Source: Microtetraspora glauca (GTDB lineage: Bacteria; Actinomycetota; Actinomycetes; Streptosporangiales; Streptosporangiaceae). From it: a stretch of DNA of 64,000 bases. The notes beneath the pieces were generated by a model. The model did no database searches. It was not told the DNA's origin and saw only the letters and a program-made list of their open reading frames with translations. Positions 51,894-61,274 of this stretch are shown in pieces. Within the stretch, counting starts at the first letter, position 1, and each line of letters starts with the position of its first letter. The stretch is from contig BBYL01000018.1 in NCBI GenBank assembly GCA_001570385.1, positions 124,001-188,000 on the forward strand, read 5' to 3'. Position numbers and translations under genes: made by a program.

Positions 51894-52142
51894 CCGGGCC
51901 GGCGAGCGGTCCGGTGACCGGGCAGGGGGGAGTTGGTGATGGGCGGCGCGGGCCGCTGAGCCGCGGTCCGTGTCAGGCGGTGCCGATGATGTTGCACTGA
52001 GCGATGTGTCCGCTGTTGAGGGATACGACATAGTGCGTGTGGCTTTGCCGGTTTAATTCACTAACCTGGCTCAATCGCCGGAGATCTACCGGGTATTGCG
52101 TGATCAAGCGCATTTCTCCCACCTCACCTTCGGGGGTGCCTG

Positions 52143-52919
52143 GTGCCCGGAAAATCGATCTATGTCGAGCAGGATGAGAAGTTCCAGGGAAGTTCCCCTC
52201 AGTGGTGGTACGAGCAGTTCTGGATCGAGGCGCGTCCCTCCCGGGTACGGCGGCGCCGCTGGATCGCCGGCGTCGGCGCCGTGGCCGGGCTTCTGCTGGC
52301 GATGCGGTTCGCGCTCTCCCCGGTCCTGATGGCCCCGCTCGGCGCCGCCGTCGCCGCCGGAGGCGACCTGTTCCTCGTCTGGTGGGACCACGAGTCGACC
52401 GCCGTATGGAGGGGCAAGCGCCGCGGCGAGGTGCGCACCGGCAAGCTCCTCCGCCGCGGTCTGCGCCGGCGCGGCTACAACGTGCTGGACGGCCGTGCCG
52501 TACCCGGTGAGACGTCGATCGACCACCTCGTGATCGGGCCGGGCGGGGTGTGGCTCGTGGACAACGAGGCATGGGGTCCCGACGTCTACATCGCCCGATA
52601 CGGCGACAAGCTCTTCTTCGAGGAGAAGTCGGGAAGCTCGGTGGCCAAGGGGCTGACCGACGCCGCGGCCACCATGTCGGAGTTGCTGTCCCGCGAGTCG
52701 GGCGTGGAGGTGACCGTCCGGCCGCTGCTCGCGGTGCACGGCGGCAGGCTCTTCACCCCCGGCGGGCCGCGCGGGGTGGTCGTCGCCGAGGGGCTCATCC
52801 TCGCCTATCCCCGGGTGGCGCCCCGCGTCGTCCTCGCGGGAGGAGACGCCGGCTACGACGCGAGGCAGGTCGAGACGCTCACCCGTACCGCCGCCCGGAT
52901 CCTGCGCCGCGTCTTCTGA
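52143..52919 (+). CDS. NERD-domain membrane protein
   Basis: A 258-residue protein with two hydrophobic segments near residues 40-80 followed by a NERD (nuclease-related) domain of about 110 residues. Motifs are GYNVLDGRAVPGETSIDHLVIGPGG (given here as GYNVLDGRAV and ETSIDHLVIGPGG) and VWLVDNEAWGP, which corresponds to the D...ExK-like core of the fold; the usual final Lys is not evident, so nuclease activity is doubtful. GTG start with a weak ribosome site. No functional partner is apparent. Confidence 0.75.
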   Translation: MPGKSIYVEQDEKFQGSSPQWWYEQFWIEARPSRVRRRRWIAGVGAVAGLLLAMRFALSPVLMAPLGAAVAAGGDLFLVWWDHESTAVWRGKRRGEVRTGKLLRRGLRRRGYNVLDGRAVPGETSIDHLVIGPGGVWLVDNEAWGPDVYIARYGDKLFFEEKSGSSVAKGLTDAAATMSELLSRESGVEVTVRPLLAVHGGRLFTPGGPRGVVVAEGLILAYPRVAPRVVLAGGDAGYDARQVETLTRTAARILRRVF

Positions 52920-52937
52920 CGCTGTCCTGCCGCTGCC

Positions 52938-52981
52938 CCGGCGCTGTCCCGGCGCTGTTCCGGCGCTGTCCCGGCGCGGTG
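52938..52981. repeat. 11-bp tandem repeat
   Basis: Three full copies and one degraded copy of CCGGCGCTGTC (52938-52948, 52949-52959, 52960-52970, then a partial copy) lie in the noncoding gap after the NERD gene. It may form structure in the 3' end of its transcript. Confidence 0.8.
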
Positions 52982-53012
52982 CGCGGACGCCTGCCGCGGG
53001 CGGGAAAACCGG

Positions 53013-53041
53013 TTGGGCGGGCGGCTCCGAAGACCTACGAT
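53013..53041 (+). promoter_or_regulatory. Leaderless promoter of the alpha/beta hydrolase gene
   Basis: TTGGGC (53013-53018) and TACGAT (53036-53041) are spaced by 17 bp, and the -10 ends eight bases before the GTG at 53050. No Shine-Dalgarno sequence precedes this GTG. Confidence 0.65.
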
Positions 53042-53049
53042 GGCGCGTC

Positions 53050-53928
53050 GTGAGTCATGGAGTGTGCCCGCCGGACCTGCTCGGCGCGACGGACCTGCCC
53101 GATGGACGGACGCTGGGGTGGGCGCGGTGGGGAGCGCCGGACGGGACTCCGGTGCTGTTCTTCTCCGGCGCGGCGATGGGGCGGAGCCTCGGATTCGGCG
53201 CCGACGTGCTCGGCCGGCTCGGAGTACGGCTGATCGCGGTGGACCGTCCGGGGCTCGGCGCCTCCGGCCCCCGTCCGGGCCGGACGCTGGACGACTGGGC
53301 CTCCGACGTCGCGCACCTGGCCGAGCGGCTGGACCTCCCGGATTTCGGGATCGTCGGCTTCTCCCAGGGCGCGCCGTTCGCGCTGGCCTGCGCGGCGGCG
53401 GGCCTCCCCAAGGCCGTGGCCGTGGTCTCGGGGCAGGACGACCTCCCCCATCCGGCCTTCGCCGAACTGCTCGACCCGGGTGTGGCGGGCCTGCTCCACG
53501 CCGTGGCCGCCGATCCGGAGGGGTTCGAGGCGACGTTCGCCCAGGACGCCGACGCGGAGATGATGTGGCGGCTGGTCATCGGGACGAGCTCCGACGCCGA
53601 TCTCGCCGTGTACACCGAACCGGCCTTCGCGGCGGCCTACCGCACGGCGCTGGAGGAGGGCTTCAGGCAGGGACCGGCGGGCTACGTCCGCGACCTCGTG
53701 CTGGCCTTCGGCCGCTGGCCGTTCGACCCGGCACTGATCGCCGTTCCGGTGGACCTCTGGTACGGCGGGCGCGACACCAGCACCGTCCACTCGCCGGACC
53801 ACGGAGCGGAGATGTCGCGCCGGGTCCCCGCCTCGCGCAGGCACCTGCTGCCCGAGGCGGGCGGATCGCTGCTGTGGACCCACGCCGAGGAGATCCTGGC
53901 GTCCCTCCTGGACACGTTACGGCGCTGA
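53050..53928 (+). CDS. Alpha/beta hydrolase
   Basis: A 292-residue alpha/beta hydrolase. The oxyanion segment is LFFSGAAMG, the nucleophile elbow is GFSQGAP (Ser about residue 105), the acid is in YGGRDTS and a His follows in the C-terminal region (WTHAEE). There is a cap insertion between strands 6 and 7. Substrate specificity cannot be predicted. The gene appears monocistronic and its end overlaps a convergent small gene by 12 bp. Confidence 0.88.
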   Translation: MSHGVCPPDLLGATDLPDGRTLGWARWGAPDGTPVLFFSGAAMGRSLGFGADVLGRLGVRLIAVDRPGLGASGPRPGRTLDDWASDVAHLAERLDLPDFGIVGFSQGAPFALACAAAGLPKAVAVVSGQDDLPHPAFAELLDPGVAGLLHAVAADPEGFEATFAQDADAEMMWRLVIGTSSDADLAVYTEPAFAAAYRTALEEGFRQGPAGYVRDLVLAFGRWPFDPALIAVPVDLWYGGRDTSTVHSPDHGAEMSRRVPASRRHLLPEAGGSLLWTHAEEILASLLDTLRR

Positions 53929-54183
53929 AGCGCCCGCGTCGTCGTCCGGCTCGTCACCCGGCGCGTCGCTCGCCGCCAGCCGGTCGAAGATCTCGATCGC
54001 GGCCTGCCGCACCTCGTCGGGCGTGATGCCGTCGAGCGCGACGCGGGCCTGGTCGATGTCGCGCGCGGTGGCGCAGCTGATCGCCACCGACGTTGCCGCC
54101 GCCTGGTGCAGCGATCCGGGCGGCGCGTTGTCCGCCATCTCCCTGGCACTCGTGGCGACGTCGAGGTTGTCTCTGGGGTTCAC
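53917..54183 (-). CDS. Small hypothetical protein
   Basis: An 88-residue soluble protein beginning MNPRDNLDVATSAREMADN and containing a predicted helix DEVRQAAIEIFDRLAAS, with an acidic, disordered C-terminus. GAGGAG lies four bases before the GTG start. I do not recognise the family. It lies between the hydrolase and the urease operon end without clear linkage to either. Confidence 0.6.
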   Translation of the reverse strand: MNPRDNLDVATSAREMADNAPPGSLHQAAATSVAISCATARDIDQARVALDGITPDEVRQAAIEIFDRLAASDAPGDEPDDDAGASAP

Positions 54184-54266
54184 GGCTCTCCTCAGACTGT
54201 AGGCGGCTCAGGTCATTGTCGGGTATGCGTGCGGTGCCGGACACGCAAGCGGCCGAAGTGCGCCGC

Positions 54267-55337
54267 TCAGTGCTTTCGGGGCTCGGGCGCGGGCACGCCG
54301 ATGATGAGCCGGCGTGCGGCGTCCCACGCGGCGCGCAGCGCGTGGTTGACCTGCGGTGACTCCTGCCCCAGGACGCGGATCCAGGCGCCGCGCTCCCCGG
54401 GCAGCACGCTGGCGCCGCCGCGCAATCCGGTGCCGGCGCCACCTTCACCCATGCCGCCCGCGCCGCCCGTGCCGTTCAGGCCGGTCCGCGTGATCAGCGG
54501 GGCGAGGGCGTGGTGCAGCGTGTCGGCCACCTCGGACGCCGGGACCGCTCCGGTCACGACGAACAGCGAGGCCATCACCCCGGAGCCGCCGAACACGGCG
54601 GGCCCGGTCACCCCGGCGTCGCCGGGCACCAGCCGTACGGTGTCGGCGAAGATCGGCTCACCGTCCGGCCCGGCCACCTCCAGGTCGCCGCAGAAGGCCG
54701 CGTACGCGTGCCGCTCGCCGTGCGCCAGGCGGCCCGCGAGCAGCGTCTCGCCGATCACGACCGTGGCCGACGGGTCGGCCGTGACCTCGATCCGCTGGTA
54801 GTAGCGGGAATCCACGTACGGAATGGTCGCGTCGGGCAGGTACTCCAGATAGCTGTCCGGACCGGCGGTGAGGCGGACGAGCTGCGTGGCGTAGTCCTGC
54901 TCCATCCGGTAGATCTTGGTGGCGGCCTGGGTGGTCAGGTGGACGGCCGTCCCCGGGCCGCACGCGACGTCCGTCCGGTAGCGGTCGCCCTGCAGGATCC
55001 CCCCGCCGGACGACAGCAGCAGGACGTACGCCATGTCCGGTCGCAGCGGGTCGTAATAGTGCGGCCGCATGATCTGCAGCGGTGATTTCTGGAAGTGCCC
55101 GGACAGCTCGGTACGCCGTACGGACCGGGTGAACGCCAGATCGAGCACGCCCACCTTGCCGGGACTTCCCACCGGCAGGGTGTCGGGGACCTGCGCGTAC
55201 CGCGTGACGGTCTCCGGGATCCCGGAGACCGTGTACCACTCGGGAGCCAGCCGATCCACGGGATCCGCTGGATCCGCCGGGTCCACGGGGTCCGCCGGGG
55301 GTGTGTGGTCCGGGCTCTCTACCGTGCCGGTGAACAC
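54267..55337 (-). CDS. ureD: Urease accessory protein UreD
   Basis: A 356-residue UreD (UreH) homologue, longer than usual because of a Pro/Asp-rich N-terminal repeat (DPVDPADPADPVD) and a Gly-rich loop near residue 300. Core motifs are GGGILQGDRY, TTQAATKIYRM, and LEYLPDATIPYVDSRYYQ. UreD binds apo-urease and channels nickel delivered by UreG through UreF. It is the last gene of the urease operon; the GTG start overlaps the end of ureG by 19 bp. Confidence 0.93.
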   Translation of the reverse strand: MFTGTVESPDHTPPADPVDPADPADPVDRLAPEWYTVSGIPETVTRYAQVPDTLPVGSPGKVGVLDLAFTRSVRRTELSGHFQKSPLQIMRPHYYDPLRPDMAYVLLLSSGGGILQGDRYRTDVACGPGTAVHLTTQAATKIYRMEQDYATQLVRLTAGPDSYLEYLPDATIPYVDSRYYQRIEVTADPSATVVIGETLLAGRLAHGERHAYAAFCGDLEVAGPDGEPIFADTVRLVPGDAGVTGPAVFGGSGVMASLFVVTGAVPASEVADTLHHALAPLITRTGLNGTGGAGGMGEGGAGTGLRGGASVLPGERGAWIRVLGQESPQVNHALRAAWDAARRLIIGVPAPEPRKH

Positions 55338-55948
55338 GCCACCGCCATGCGCTCCTCGACGAAGTCGGCGACCTCCGGTACACCGGTCCCGGTCAGGCAG
55401 TCGGTCAGGATGACCGGCCGCTCGCCGCGCACGTCGTGCGCCGCCCCCTCCATGACCGCCAGGTCCGCCCGCACGTACTTCGCGATGTCGATCTTGTTGA
55501 TGACGAGCAGGTCCGAGTCGGTGATGCCGGGGCCGCGCTTGCGCGGCATCTTGTCGCCCTCGGCCGTGTCCAGCACGAAGACGAAGACATCGGTGAGCGC
55601 CGGGCTGAACGTCAGCGTCAGGTTGTCGCCGCCGCTCTCGTACAGGAGCACGTCGATGTCGGGGAAACGGTCGAGCAACTCGGCGCCGGCGGCGAGGTTC
55701 ATCGTCGGGTCGTCGCGCACCGCCGTGTGCGGGCAGGCGCCGGTCTCCACGCCGACGACCCGCTCGGGGGCGAGGATCCCGGCGAGCACCCGGCGGACGT
55801 GCTGGGCGTCCTCCTGGGTGTAGATGTCGTTGGTGATGACGCCGGGCCGGTGGCCCCGCTCGATCAGGATCGGCACCAGCGCCTCGATCAGGGCGGTCTT
55901 GCCGGAGCCCACCGGCCCGCCGATGCCTACCTTGAACACGTTCTGCAT
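55319..55948 (-). CDS. ureG: Urease accessory GTPase UreG
   Basis: A 209-residue SIMIBI-class GTPase. The P-loop is GGPVGSGKTALIEAL. The nickel-binding CPH motif is in VETGACPHTAVRDD; the rest shows VVINDIYTQ-like switch (here VITNDIYTQEDA), ESGGDNLTLTF and the guanine-specificity motif NKID. UreG carries nickel and drives its insertion into urease. No His-rich N-terminal tail is present. AAGGAAG lies six bases before the ATG. It is 43 bp after ureF. Confidence 0.96.
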   Translation of the reverse strand: MQNVFKVGIGGPVGSGKTALIEALVPILIERGHRPGVITNDIYTQEDAQHVRRVLAGILAPERVVGVETGACPHTAVRDDPTMNLAAGAELLDRFPDIDVLLYESGGDNLTLTFSPALTDVFVFVLDTAEGDKMPRKRGPGITDSDLLVINKIDIAKYVRADLAVMEGAAHDVRGERPVILTDCLTGTGVPEVADFVEERMAVACSPAR

Positions 55949-55991
55949 GGAGTCTTCCTTGTTCGTGCGTGCCGGGTGGTGAACGAGCCGG

Positions 55992-56684
55992 TCAGGTGGT
56001 GAACAGGCGGGCCGCCGCCCGCTCGTGCGCGGCGGACGCGGCGTCGGCGGCCGGGGTGGAGCTGTGGATGTCGCGCGGAACGCGGGCGGCGAGGGCCACC
56101 CGCGCCGCGTGCCCGATCTCGTCCCGCACGCTGTACAGGATCGACTGGGCCCGGCGGAAGTCGATCCGCCCGAGCCGTACGGCGGCGCTCGCCACGCCGG
56201 ACGCGAACGAGAAGAGGTCACCGGTGACGGCGTTCTCGACGCCCACCCCGGAAGCGGCGTGCAGCGCGCCGACCACGACCGCGTGGTTGCCCGGCGTGGC
56301 CTTCGCGCGGACCAGATCCGACAGCCGGTCGGGCACCGGCCCGCCGAAGACCAGGCAGGCAGTGTCGAGCACCTGCCGCCCGGTCCTGGTGGCGGCCGCG
56401 CGGATCTCGCGGTTGAGCTTGACCGCGTGCAGCCGCCGGTCGGCCGCGACCAGCGCGTCCCAGTCGCCGGCGGTGACGGCCCGGTGCGCGAGGACCAGCG
56501 CCCTGCCGTCGCCCGGCCCGGCCGAGTGGCGGAGCAGGTCCACCAGGTAGGCGGTGACGTCCACCGGACCTTCCTGAACGAACCCCTCCAGGCCGTACGA
56601 CAGCGTGTACCGGCCGCTCGGGAACGCCGAGTCGGTCAGCTGGAGCTGGGCCAGCAGCGGCCCCGGGTCCGTTCGCACGCTCAC
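55992..56684 (-). CDS. ureF: Urease accessory protein UreF
   Basis: A 230-residue all-helical UreF. Family motifs are [22 protein letters not shown] at the start (shown in part: [16 protein letters not shown]) and [21 protein letters not shown]. UreF bridges UreD and UreG in the nickel-transfer complex. The start codon overlaps the ureC stop by four bases. Confidence 0.92.
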   Translation of the reverse strand: MSVRTDPGPLLAQLQLTDSAFPSGRYTLSYGLEGFVQEGPVDVTAYLVDLLRHSAGPGDGRALVLAHRAVTAGDWDALVAADRRLHAVKLNREIRAAATRTGRQVLDTACLVFGGPVPDRLSDLVRAKATPGNHAVVVGALHAASGVGVENAVTGDLFSFASGVASAAVRLGRIDFRRAQSILYSVRDEIGHAARVALAARVPRDIHSSTPAADAASAAHERAAARLFTT

Positions 56685-58405
56685 GCCAGGAAGAACAGCT
56701 GGGTGAGCGGCAGCGACCGGGCCGGCTCGATCGTGGCGTGCTCTCCGTCCACCGTGACCTTGTACGTCTCCGGATCCACCCGGATCTCCGGCAGGGCGTT
56801 GTTGCGGATCATGTGCTGCTTGGTGACCGCGCGGGTGTTCCGGACGGGGCGGATGATGCGCTGCAGGCCCAGCTTCTCCGGGACGCCCGCCGCGATGGCC
56901 GCCTGCGACATGAAGGTGACGTTCGTCTTCGGCAGGGCCCGGCCGAAGGCCGCGAACGTGGGCCGGAAGTAGACCGGCTGCGGAGTGGGCAGTGAGGCGT
57001 TCGGGTCGCCCATCTGGGACCAGATGATCATCCCACCCTTGATCACGATGTACGGCTTGGCGGCGAAGGACGTCATCGGCCAGATCACGATGTCGGCGAT
57101 CTTGCCGTCCTCCAGGGAACCGATCGCGTCCGCCACGCCCGTGGTACGGGCCGGGTTGATGGTGAGCTTCGCCAGGTAGCGCAGCACCCGGAAGTTGTCG
57201 TTGCGCTCGGAGTCCTCCGGCAGCCTGCCGCGCCGCTCCTTGCAGAGGTGGGCGACCTGGAACGCCCGGGTGAAGGTCTCGCCGATCCGGCCCATCGCCT
57301 GGGAGTCGGACGAGACCATGCTGATCACGCCCAGGTCGTGCATCACGGTCTCGGCGGCGATCGTCTCGGCGCGTACGCGGCTGTCGGCGAAGGCCACGTC
57401 CTCCGGCACGTCGTGGCTGAGGTGGTGGCAGACCATCACCATGTCGAGCAGTTCGTCGACCGAGTTCACCGTGTAGGGCAGCGTCGGATTGGTCGACGAG
57501 GGCAGCACGTTCGGCTCACCGGTGACGCGGAGCAGGTCGGGGGCGTGCCCGCCGCCCGCGCCCTCGCTGTGGAACGTGTGGATCGCCCGCCCGTTGAATG
57601 CGTCGATCGAGTCCTCGACGAAGCCGCTCTCGTTGAGGCTGTCGGTGTGGATCGCGATCTGGATGTCGTACTCGTCGGCGACGCGCAGGGAGGTGTCGAT
57701 GACGGCGGGCGTCGTCCCCCAGTCCTCGTGGACCTTCAGCGCGCACGCCCCGGCGAGGATCTGCTCCGTGAGCGGTCCGGGGAGGCTGCTGTTGCCCTTG
57801 CCCATCAGGCCGATGTTGATCGGCAGCGACTCGAACGACTGGAGCATGGCGCCGATGGCCCACGGGCCCGGCGTGCAGGTGGTGCCCCGGCTGCCGTCTG
57901 AGGGGCCGACGCCGCCGGCGATCAGCGTGGTGATGCCGTTGCTGAGCGCGGCCTCGACCTGCAGCGGGGAGAGCAGGTGGACGTGCGGGTCGATCGCGCC
58001 CGCTGTGGCGATCATGTGCTCGCCGGAGAGTACCTCGGTGCCCGGCCCGATGATGAGCCGCCGGTCCACGCCGTTCTGGGTGTGCGGGTTCCCCGACTTG
58101 CCGATCCCGGCGATCAGGCCGTCCTTGATGCCGATGTCCCCCTTGACCACGCCGAGGATCGGGTCGATGACCACCACGTTGGTGATCACCATGTCGAGGG
58201 CGACGGTCGAGTTGGTCGAGGCGGGGTCTGCGGCCATGCCGTCGCGGACGGTCTTGCCGCCGCCGTACACGGCCTCGTCGCCGTAGCAACCGGCGTTGTG
58301 GTCCTTCTCCACCTCGACGACGAGGTTGGTGTCCGCGAGCCGGAACCGGTCGCCGACCGTGGGGCCGAACATGTCGGCGTACTGCCGGCGGCTCATGGTG
58401 GTCAT
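56681..58405 (-). CDS. ureC: Urease alpha subunit
   Basis: A 574-residue catalytic subunit that hydrolyses urea to ammonia and carbamate at a dinuclear nickel site. The His ligands are in DPHVHLL, the carbamylated Lys in [12 protein letters not shown], later His in AIHTDSLNE and [13 protein letters not shown], and the mobile-flap Cys in [21 protein letters not shown] is intact. The first metal loop ([11 protein letters not shown]) and [17 protein letters not shown] differ from the commonest urease versions (HIHx[17 protein letters not shown]), placing it in a divergent branch, but all metal ligands seem present. It starts exactly at the ureB stop. Confidence 0.95.
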   Translation of the reverse strand: MTTMSRRQYADMFGPTVGDRFRLADTNLVVEVEKDHNAGCYGDEAVYGGGKTVRDGMAADPASTNSTVALDMVITNVVVIDPILGVVKGDIGIKDGLIAGIGKSGNPHTQNGVDRRLIIGPGTEVLSGEHMIATAGAIDPHVHLLSPLQVEAALSNGITTLIAGGVGPSDGSRGTTCTPGPWAIGAMLQSFESLPINIGLMGKGNSSLPGPLTEQILAGACALKVHEDWGTTPAVIDTSLRVADEYDIQIAIHTDSLNESGFVEDSIDAFNGRAIHTFHSEGAGGGHAPDLLRVTGEPNVLPSSTNPTLPYTVNSVDELLDMVMVCHHLSHDVPEDVAFADSRVRAETIAAETVMHDLGVISMVSSDSQAMGRIGETFTRAFQVAHLCKERRGRLPEDSERNDNFRVLRYLAKLTINPARTTGVADAIGSLEDGKIADIVIWPMTSFAAKPYIVIKGGMIIWSQMGDPNASLPTPQPVYFRPTFAAFGRALPKTNVTFMSQAAIAAGVPEKLGLQRIIRPVRNTRAVTKQHMIRNNALPEIRVDPETYKVTVDGEHATIEPARSLPLTQLFFLA

Positions 58406-58983
58406 CAGGACTCTCCCTTCTTGGTGGTCCGGGGCTTGGCCGCCCTCTTCGGTTTCTCGGGTGTCTCGGCCGCCTTCGCGGGCTTGGCCGCCTTGGCGGG
58501 TTTGGCGGGCTTCTCGGCCTTCGCCGGCTTTCCCGGCTTCTCGGCCTGCGCCGCCGTGACCGGCTGCATGACCTCTCCGGTGTCGGTGAAGCCGAAGGCC
58601 CGCAGCTTCATCAGGGCGACGGCGTGGGTCCGCCCCGAGCGGATGGACCCGTTGACCAGGCCGCTGAAGCCCACCAGGCGCAGGCCGCCGCCGTACTCGA
58701 CGAGGGGCACCTCACGCGTGTCGCCCGGTTCGAGGCGGACCGCGGTGCCCGCCGGGATGTCCAGGCGCATGCCGAAGGCCGCGTCCCGGTCGAAGGCGAG
58801 CGCCCGGTTGGCCTCGAAGAAGTGATAGTGCGAGCAGACCTGGACGGCCCGGTCCCCGGTGTTCCGCACGGTCAGCGTCGTCTTCCTGCGGCCCACGTTG
58901 ATCTCGATGGGCTCGTCGCCGTACAGGTATCTCTCGCCGTGCGGCAGGCGCTCGTGCGCGTCGGCTCGTGCTTTGGTCGCCAT
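58405..58983 (-). CDS. ureB: Urease beta subunit with Lys/Ala/Pro-rich tail
   Basis: A 192-residue protein. Residues about 12-135 are a normal UreB domain, with [30 protein letters not shown] and [18 protein letters not shown] motifs. The remaining ~50 residues are a low-complexity tail of AKPAK- and AEKPAK-type repeats, like histone H1 or nucleoid-protein tails and unusual for UreB, which is normally about 105-130 residues. The tail is in frame with the stop at ureC, so it is not a frameshift. Confidence 0.93.
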   Translation of the reverse strand: MATKARADAHERLPHGERYLYGDEPIEINVGRRKTTLTVRNTGDRAVQVCSHYHFFEANRALAFDRDAAFGMRLDIPAGTAVRLEPGDTREVPLVEYGGGLRLVGFSGLVNGSIRSGRTHAVALMKLRAFGFTDTGEVMQPVTAAQAEKPGKPAKAEKPAKPAKAAKPAKAAETPEKPKRAAKPRTTKKGES

Positions 58984-58992
58984 GGCTCCCTC

Positions 58993-59760
58993 TCAGTGGC
59001 CGTGGTTGCGGTCGTGGTGGTGGTGCTCGTGCCGGCCGGACGGCGCGGCGGCGAGGCCGTCGTCGCGATGCTCGGCCCATCGGTGCTCGGCGGCGGCGAC
59101 CCGCCGCCCGACCAGTTCCTCCAGGGCGACGGGGGAGAGCAGCGGGCCCGACCCGGTCGCGCCCTCGGGTACGACGGGCTCGACGAACGAGGCCGGGACG
59201 ACGACCACGTGCCGGGCGCCGAGCAGGCGGCATCGGGTCACGCCCTCCGCCACGTCCGGATCCCCGCCGATCAGCGCGACCTCGACCCAGCGACACCCGC
59301 TGTGCTGCCGGGCGAGCCGGGCCACCCGGAACAGCTCGGCGTCCTCCGCGGCGGACGCCGCCGGCGCGGCGACCAGGATCGCCCGCTCCTCCGGCTCCGG
59401 TACGGCGACCCGCCCGGCCGCGGCCCGGATCCACCCGACCAGGTGGTCCGCCGTGGCGAGGGCGGGCGCCAGCAGCAGCTCACCCGGCTCGCGGCCACGG
59501 CTGTTCCAGCGAAGCACCTGCGCGACGTCGTCGACGAGCCCGGCGTCCCGTCCCAGGGTCATCGGGACGACGACGGCCGGCCGGCGGGTCAGCGTGTGCA
59601 GCCCCGAGCCGACTCCGGTGACGGTCTCCCGGCAGAGCCCGCGCAGTGCGCTGCCGTACCCGCTCTCGTGCCCTCCCACGAGCACGACCTCGCGCGTCAC
59701 CCTCACCGCCGCCGTCTCCGCCGCGTCCTCGGTCGCCGCCCGGGTCCGGACCGCCGACAC
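58993..59760 (-). CDS. CbiX/SirB-like chelatase-family protein with His-rich tail
   Basis: A 255-residue protein between ureA and ureB. VVLVGGHESGYGSALRGL at the N-terminus and the mid-region VALIGGDPDVAEGVTRCRLLGARHVVVVPASF resemble the two repeats of class II chelatases (CbiX, SirB, nickel-inserting CfbA). It ends in a His cluster, HEHHHHDRNHGH. The operon lacks ureE, whose His-rich tail normally stores nickel, so a nickel-carrier role in urease maturation is a reasonable inference. The GTG start lies two bases after the ureA stop. The family call rests on motif resemblance. Confidence 0.68.
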   Translation of the reverse strand: MSAVRTRAATEDAAETAAVRVTREVVLVGGHESGYGSALRGLCRETVTGVGSGLHTLTRRPAVVVPMTLGRDAGLVDDVAQVLRWNSRGREPGELLLAPALATADHLVGWIRAAAGRVAVPEPEERAILVAAPAASAAEDAELFRVARLARQHSGCRWVEVALIGGDPDVAEGVTRCRLLGARHVVVVPASFVEPVVPEGATGSGPLLSPVALEELVGRRVAAAEHRWAEHRDDGLAAAPSGRHEHHHHDRNHGH

Positions 59761-59762
59761 GC

Positions 59763-60068
59763 TCAGCCGCCGACGGGGTCGTGGCAGGAGACCAGCTTGG
59801 TGCCGTCCGGGAAGGTCGTCTCGATCTGCATGAGCGGGAGCATCTCGCGCACGCCGTCCATCACATCCTCGGGGCCGACCACGTGCTTGCCCAGCTCCAT
59901 GCAGTCGGCGACGCTCTTGCCGTCGCGCGCGGCCTCCAGGATCGCCGCGCTGACCAGCGCCACCGTCTCGCTGTAGTTCAGCTTCAGCCCGCGTTCCCTG
60001 CGCTTGGCGGCCAGGTCGGCCACGACGTAGATCAGCAGCTTGTCGATTTCGCGCGGTGTGAGGTTCAT
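59763..60068 (-). CDS. ureA: Urease gamma subunit
   Basis: A 101-residue protein of normal gamma-subunit length. It starts [20 protein letters not shown] and contains [27 protein letters not shown] and CHDPV, all family hallmarks. The ATG at 60068 follows AAAGGGAAA; an in-frame start further upstream would add a non-homologous ten residues. The gamma subunit is separate from beta here, with a chelatase-like gene between them, which is unusual. Confidence 0.96.
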   Translation of the reverse strand: MNLTPREIDKLLIYVVADLAAKRRERGLKLNYSETVALVSAAILEAARDGKSVADCMELGKHVVGPEDVMDGVREMLPLMQIETTFPDGTKLVSCHDPVGG

Positions 60069-60108
60069 GGGTTTCCCTTTCTTGCGCGGTTCCTCCACCC
60101 GGCCCGGG

Positions 60109-61071
60109 TCATGTCCGGCGGAGCCGGGACAGCACCGGTACGGCGGCGAGGAACACCCAGGTGACGAGGACGAACGGCCAGGTGAGCGTGTGGCCGCCGA
60201 ACGGCATGAAGAAGTTGGTGATGGCCGCGGTCAGGGCGGTGGCCGAGGTCGCGCCGATCACCGCGTACAGGACGCCGAGCGGCGACAGGGCGACGAAGAC
60301 GCCGCAGAGCGCCATCGCCGTCAGGACGGCGTTGTAGCCGTACAGTCCGGCGGCGACGTGGGCGGCGGGCGCGCCCAGGGCCCAGGCGACGAACATGCCG
60401 AGCAGGCTGGAGAGGACCGCGGCGGCCGCGGCGACCCGGCTCGCCACCAGCAGCCCGACCAGGAAGATGAGGCCGACGTACCACTTGTCCTGGAAGAAGA
60501 TCTGGCCGATCCCCCGGAACATGCCCTGCCAGACGTCGTTCCAGGACAGCGTGACGGGGCCGTGCGCGGCGGACGGCGGCGCCGGTCCGATCCTGCCCCG
60601 CGCCACGTACTGGAAGGAGAAGGCGGCGAGCAGCATGACGGTGGTGATCACGCAGAACGGCGCGGTGAGGGTCGGCAGGTTGTACGGCGTCAGCACGCTG
60701 TTCAACGCCGACGTGAGCACGCTTCCGCCGATGCACCCGCCGATGGTCAACAGCATGGTCACCCAGCTCGTCCCGAAGTACAGGACGAAGGCCACGCCGA
60801 TGAGCGTGCCGGGGAAGCCTTCCAGCCCGAGCCGGATCCGATCCGGCGCGGCGCCGAACACGTACGCGGTGAGTGTGGCCACCCCCGAGCCGAGCAGGCC
60901 GAACATCCCGTACTGCCAGCCGCCGACGAACAGGGCGACGATGAAGAGGACGCCGGTCCAGTAGCTGGCCATGAAGTCGACCTGACCGACACCCCTGATC
61001 ACGGGAAGCAGCGCGACCAGCGGCGGGCGTCGCATGGCTTCGGCGAGCGGGTGCGGGGTCGCGGGTGTCAA
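60109..61071 (-). CDS. Urea channel/transporter (UT family)
   Basis: A 320-residue polytopic protein of the UT (Yut/UT-B) family. The duplicated pore signature LPxxTxPF appears as NLPTLTAPF and [13 protein letters not shown]. These trimeric channels let urea pass down its gradient. As first gene of the urease operon it would feed the enzyme at low urea. The TTG at 61071, with GGGAGAGG six bases upstream, gives the longest plausible protein; an ATG at 61035 is the alternative start. Confidence 0.88.
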   Translation of the reverse strand: MTPATPHPLAEAMRRPPLVALLPVIRGVGQVDFMASYWTGVLFIVALFVGGWQYGMFGLLGSGVATLTAYVFGAAPDRIRLGLEGFPGTLIGVAFVLYFGTSWVTMLLTIGGCIGGSVLTSALNSVLTPYNLPTLTAPFCVITTVMLLAAFSFQYVARGRIGPAPPSAAHGPVTLSWNDVWQGMFRGIGQIFFQDKWYVGLIFLVGLLVASRVAAAAAVLSSLLGMFVAWALGAPAAHVAAGLYGYNAVLTAMALCGVFVALSPLGVLYAVIGATSATALTAAITNFFMPFGGHTLTWPFVLVTWVFLAAVPVLSRLRRT

Positions 61072-61274
61072 GGAGTGGCCTCTCCCGGGACGAGGACATG
61101 CCGTGGTGAGGGCGTGCTTCTCGCCGGCTTATTTCCGCGCGGCCGCCGCCGGACGCGTCCCTGGGCGATGAAGGGACCGGCTACGGAGGAAGACTTTGCC
61201 TTACCCGCGCCTCGCCGATTCGTGGACGAGGAAGGAACAGAAGGTGATCCTGCTCCGTTAAGCGAGGTTCCGTG

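Noticed and set aside
53013-53041. Reading the 11-bp repeat and following GC-rich stretch as an attachment site
   Set aside because: No integrase, tRNA end or flanking direct repeat is present; the stretch contains a good promoter for the next gene.
61072-61274. GlnR-type nitrogen-control box between the urea channel and amt genes
   Set aside because: Such a site would make sense here, but I could not find a convincing GTnAC-n6-GAAAC-type match by eye.
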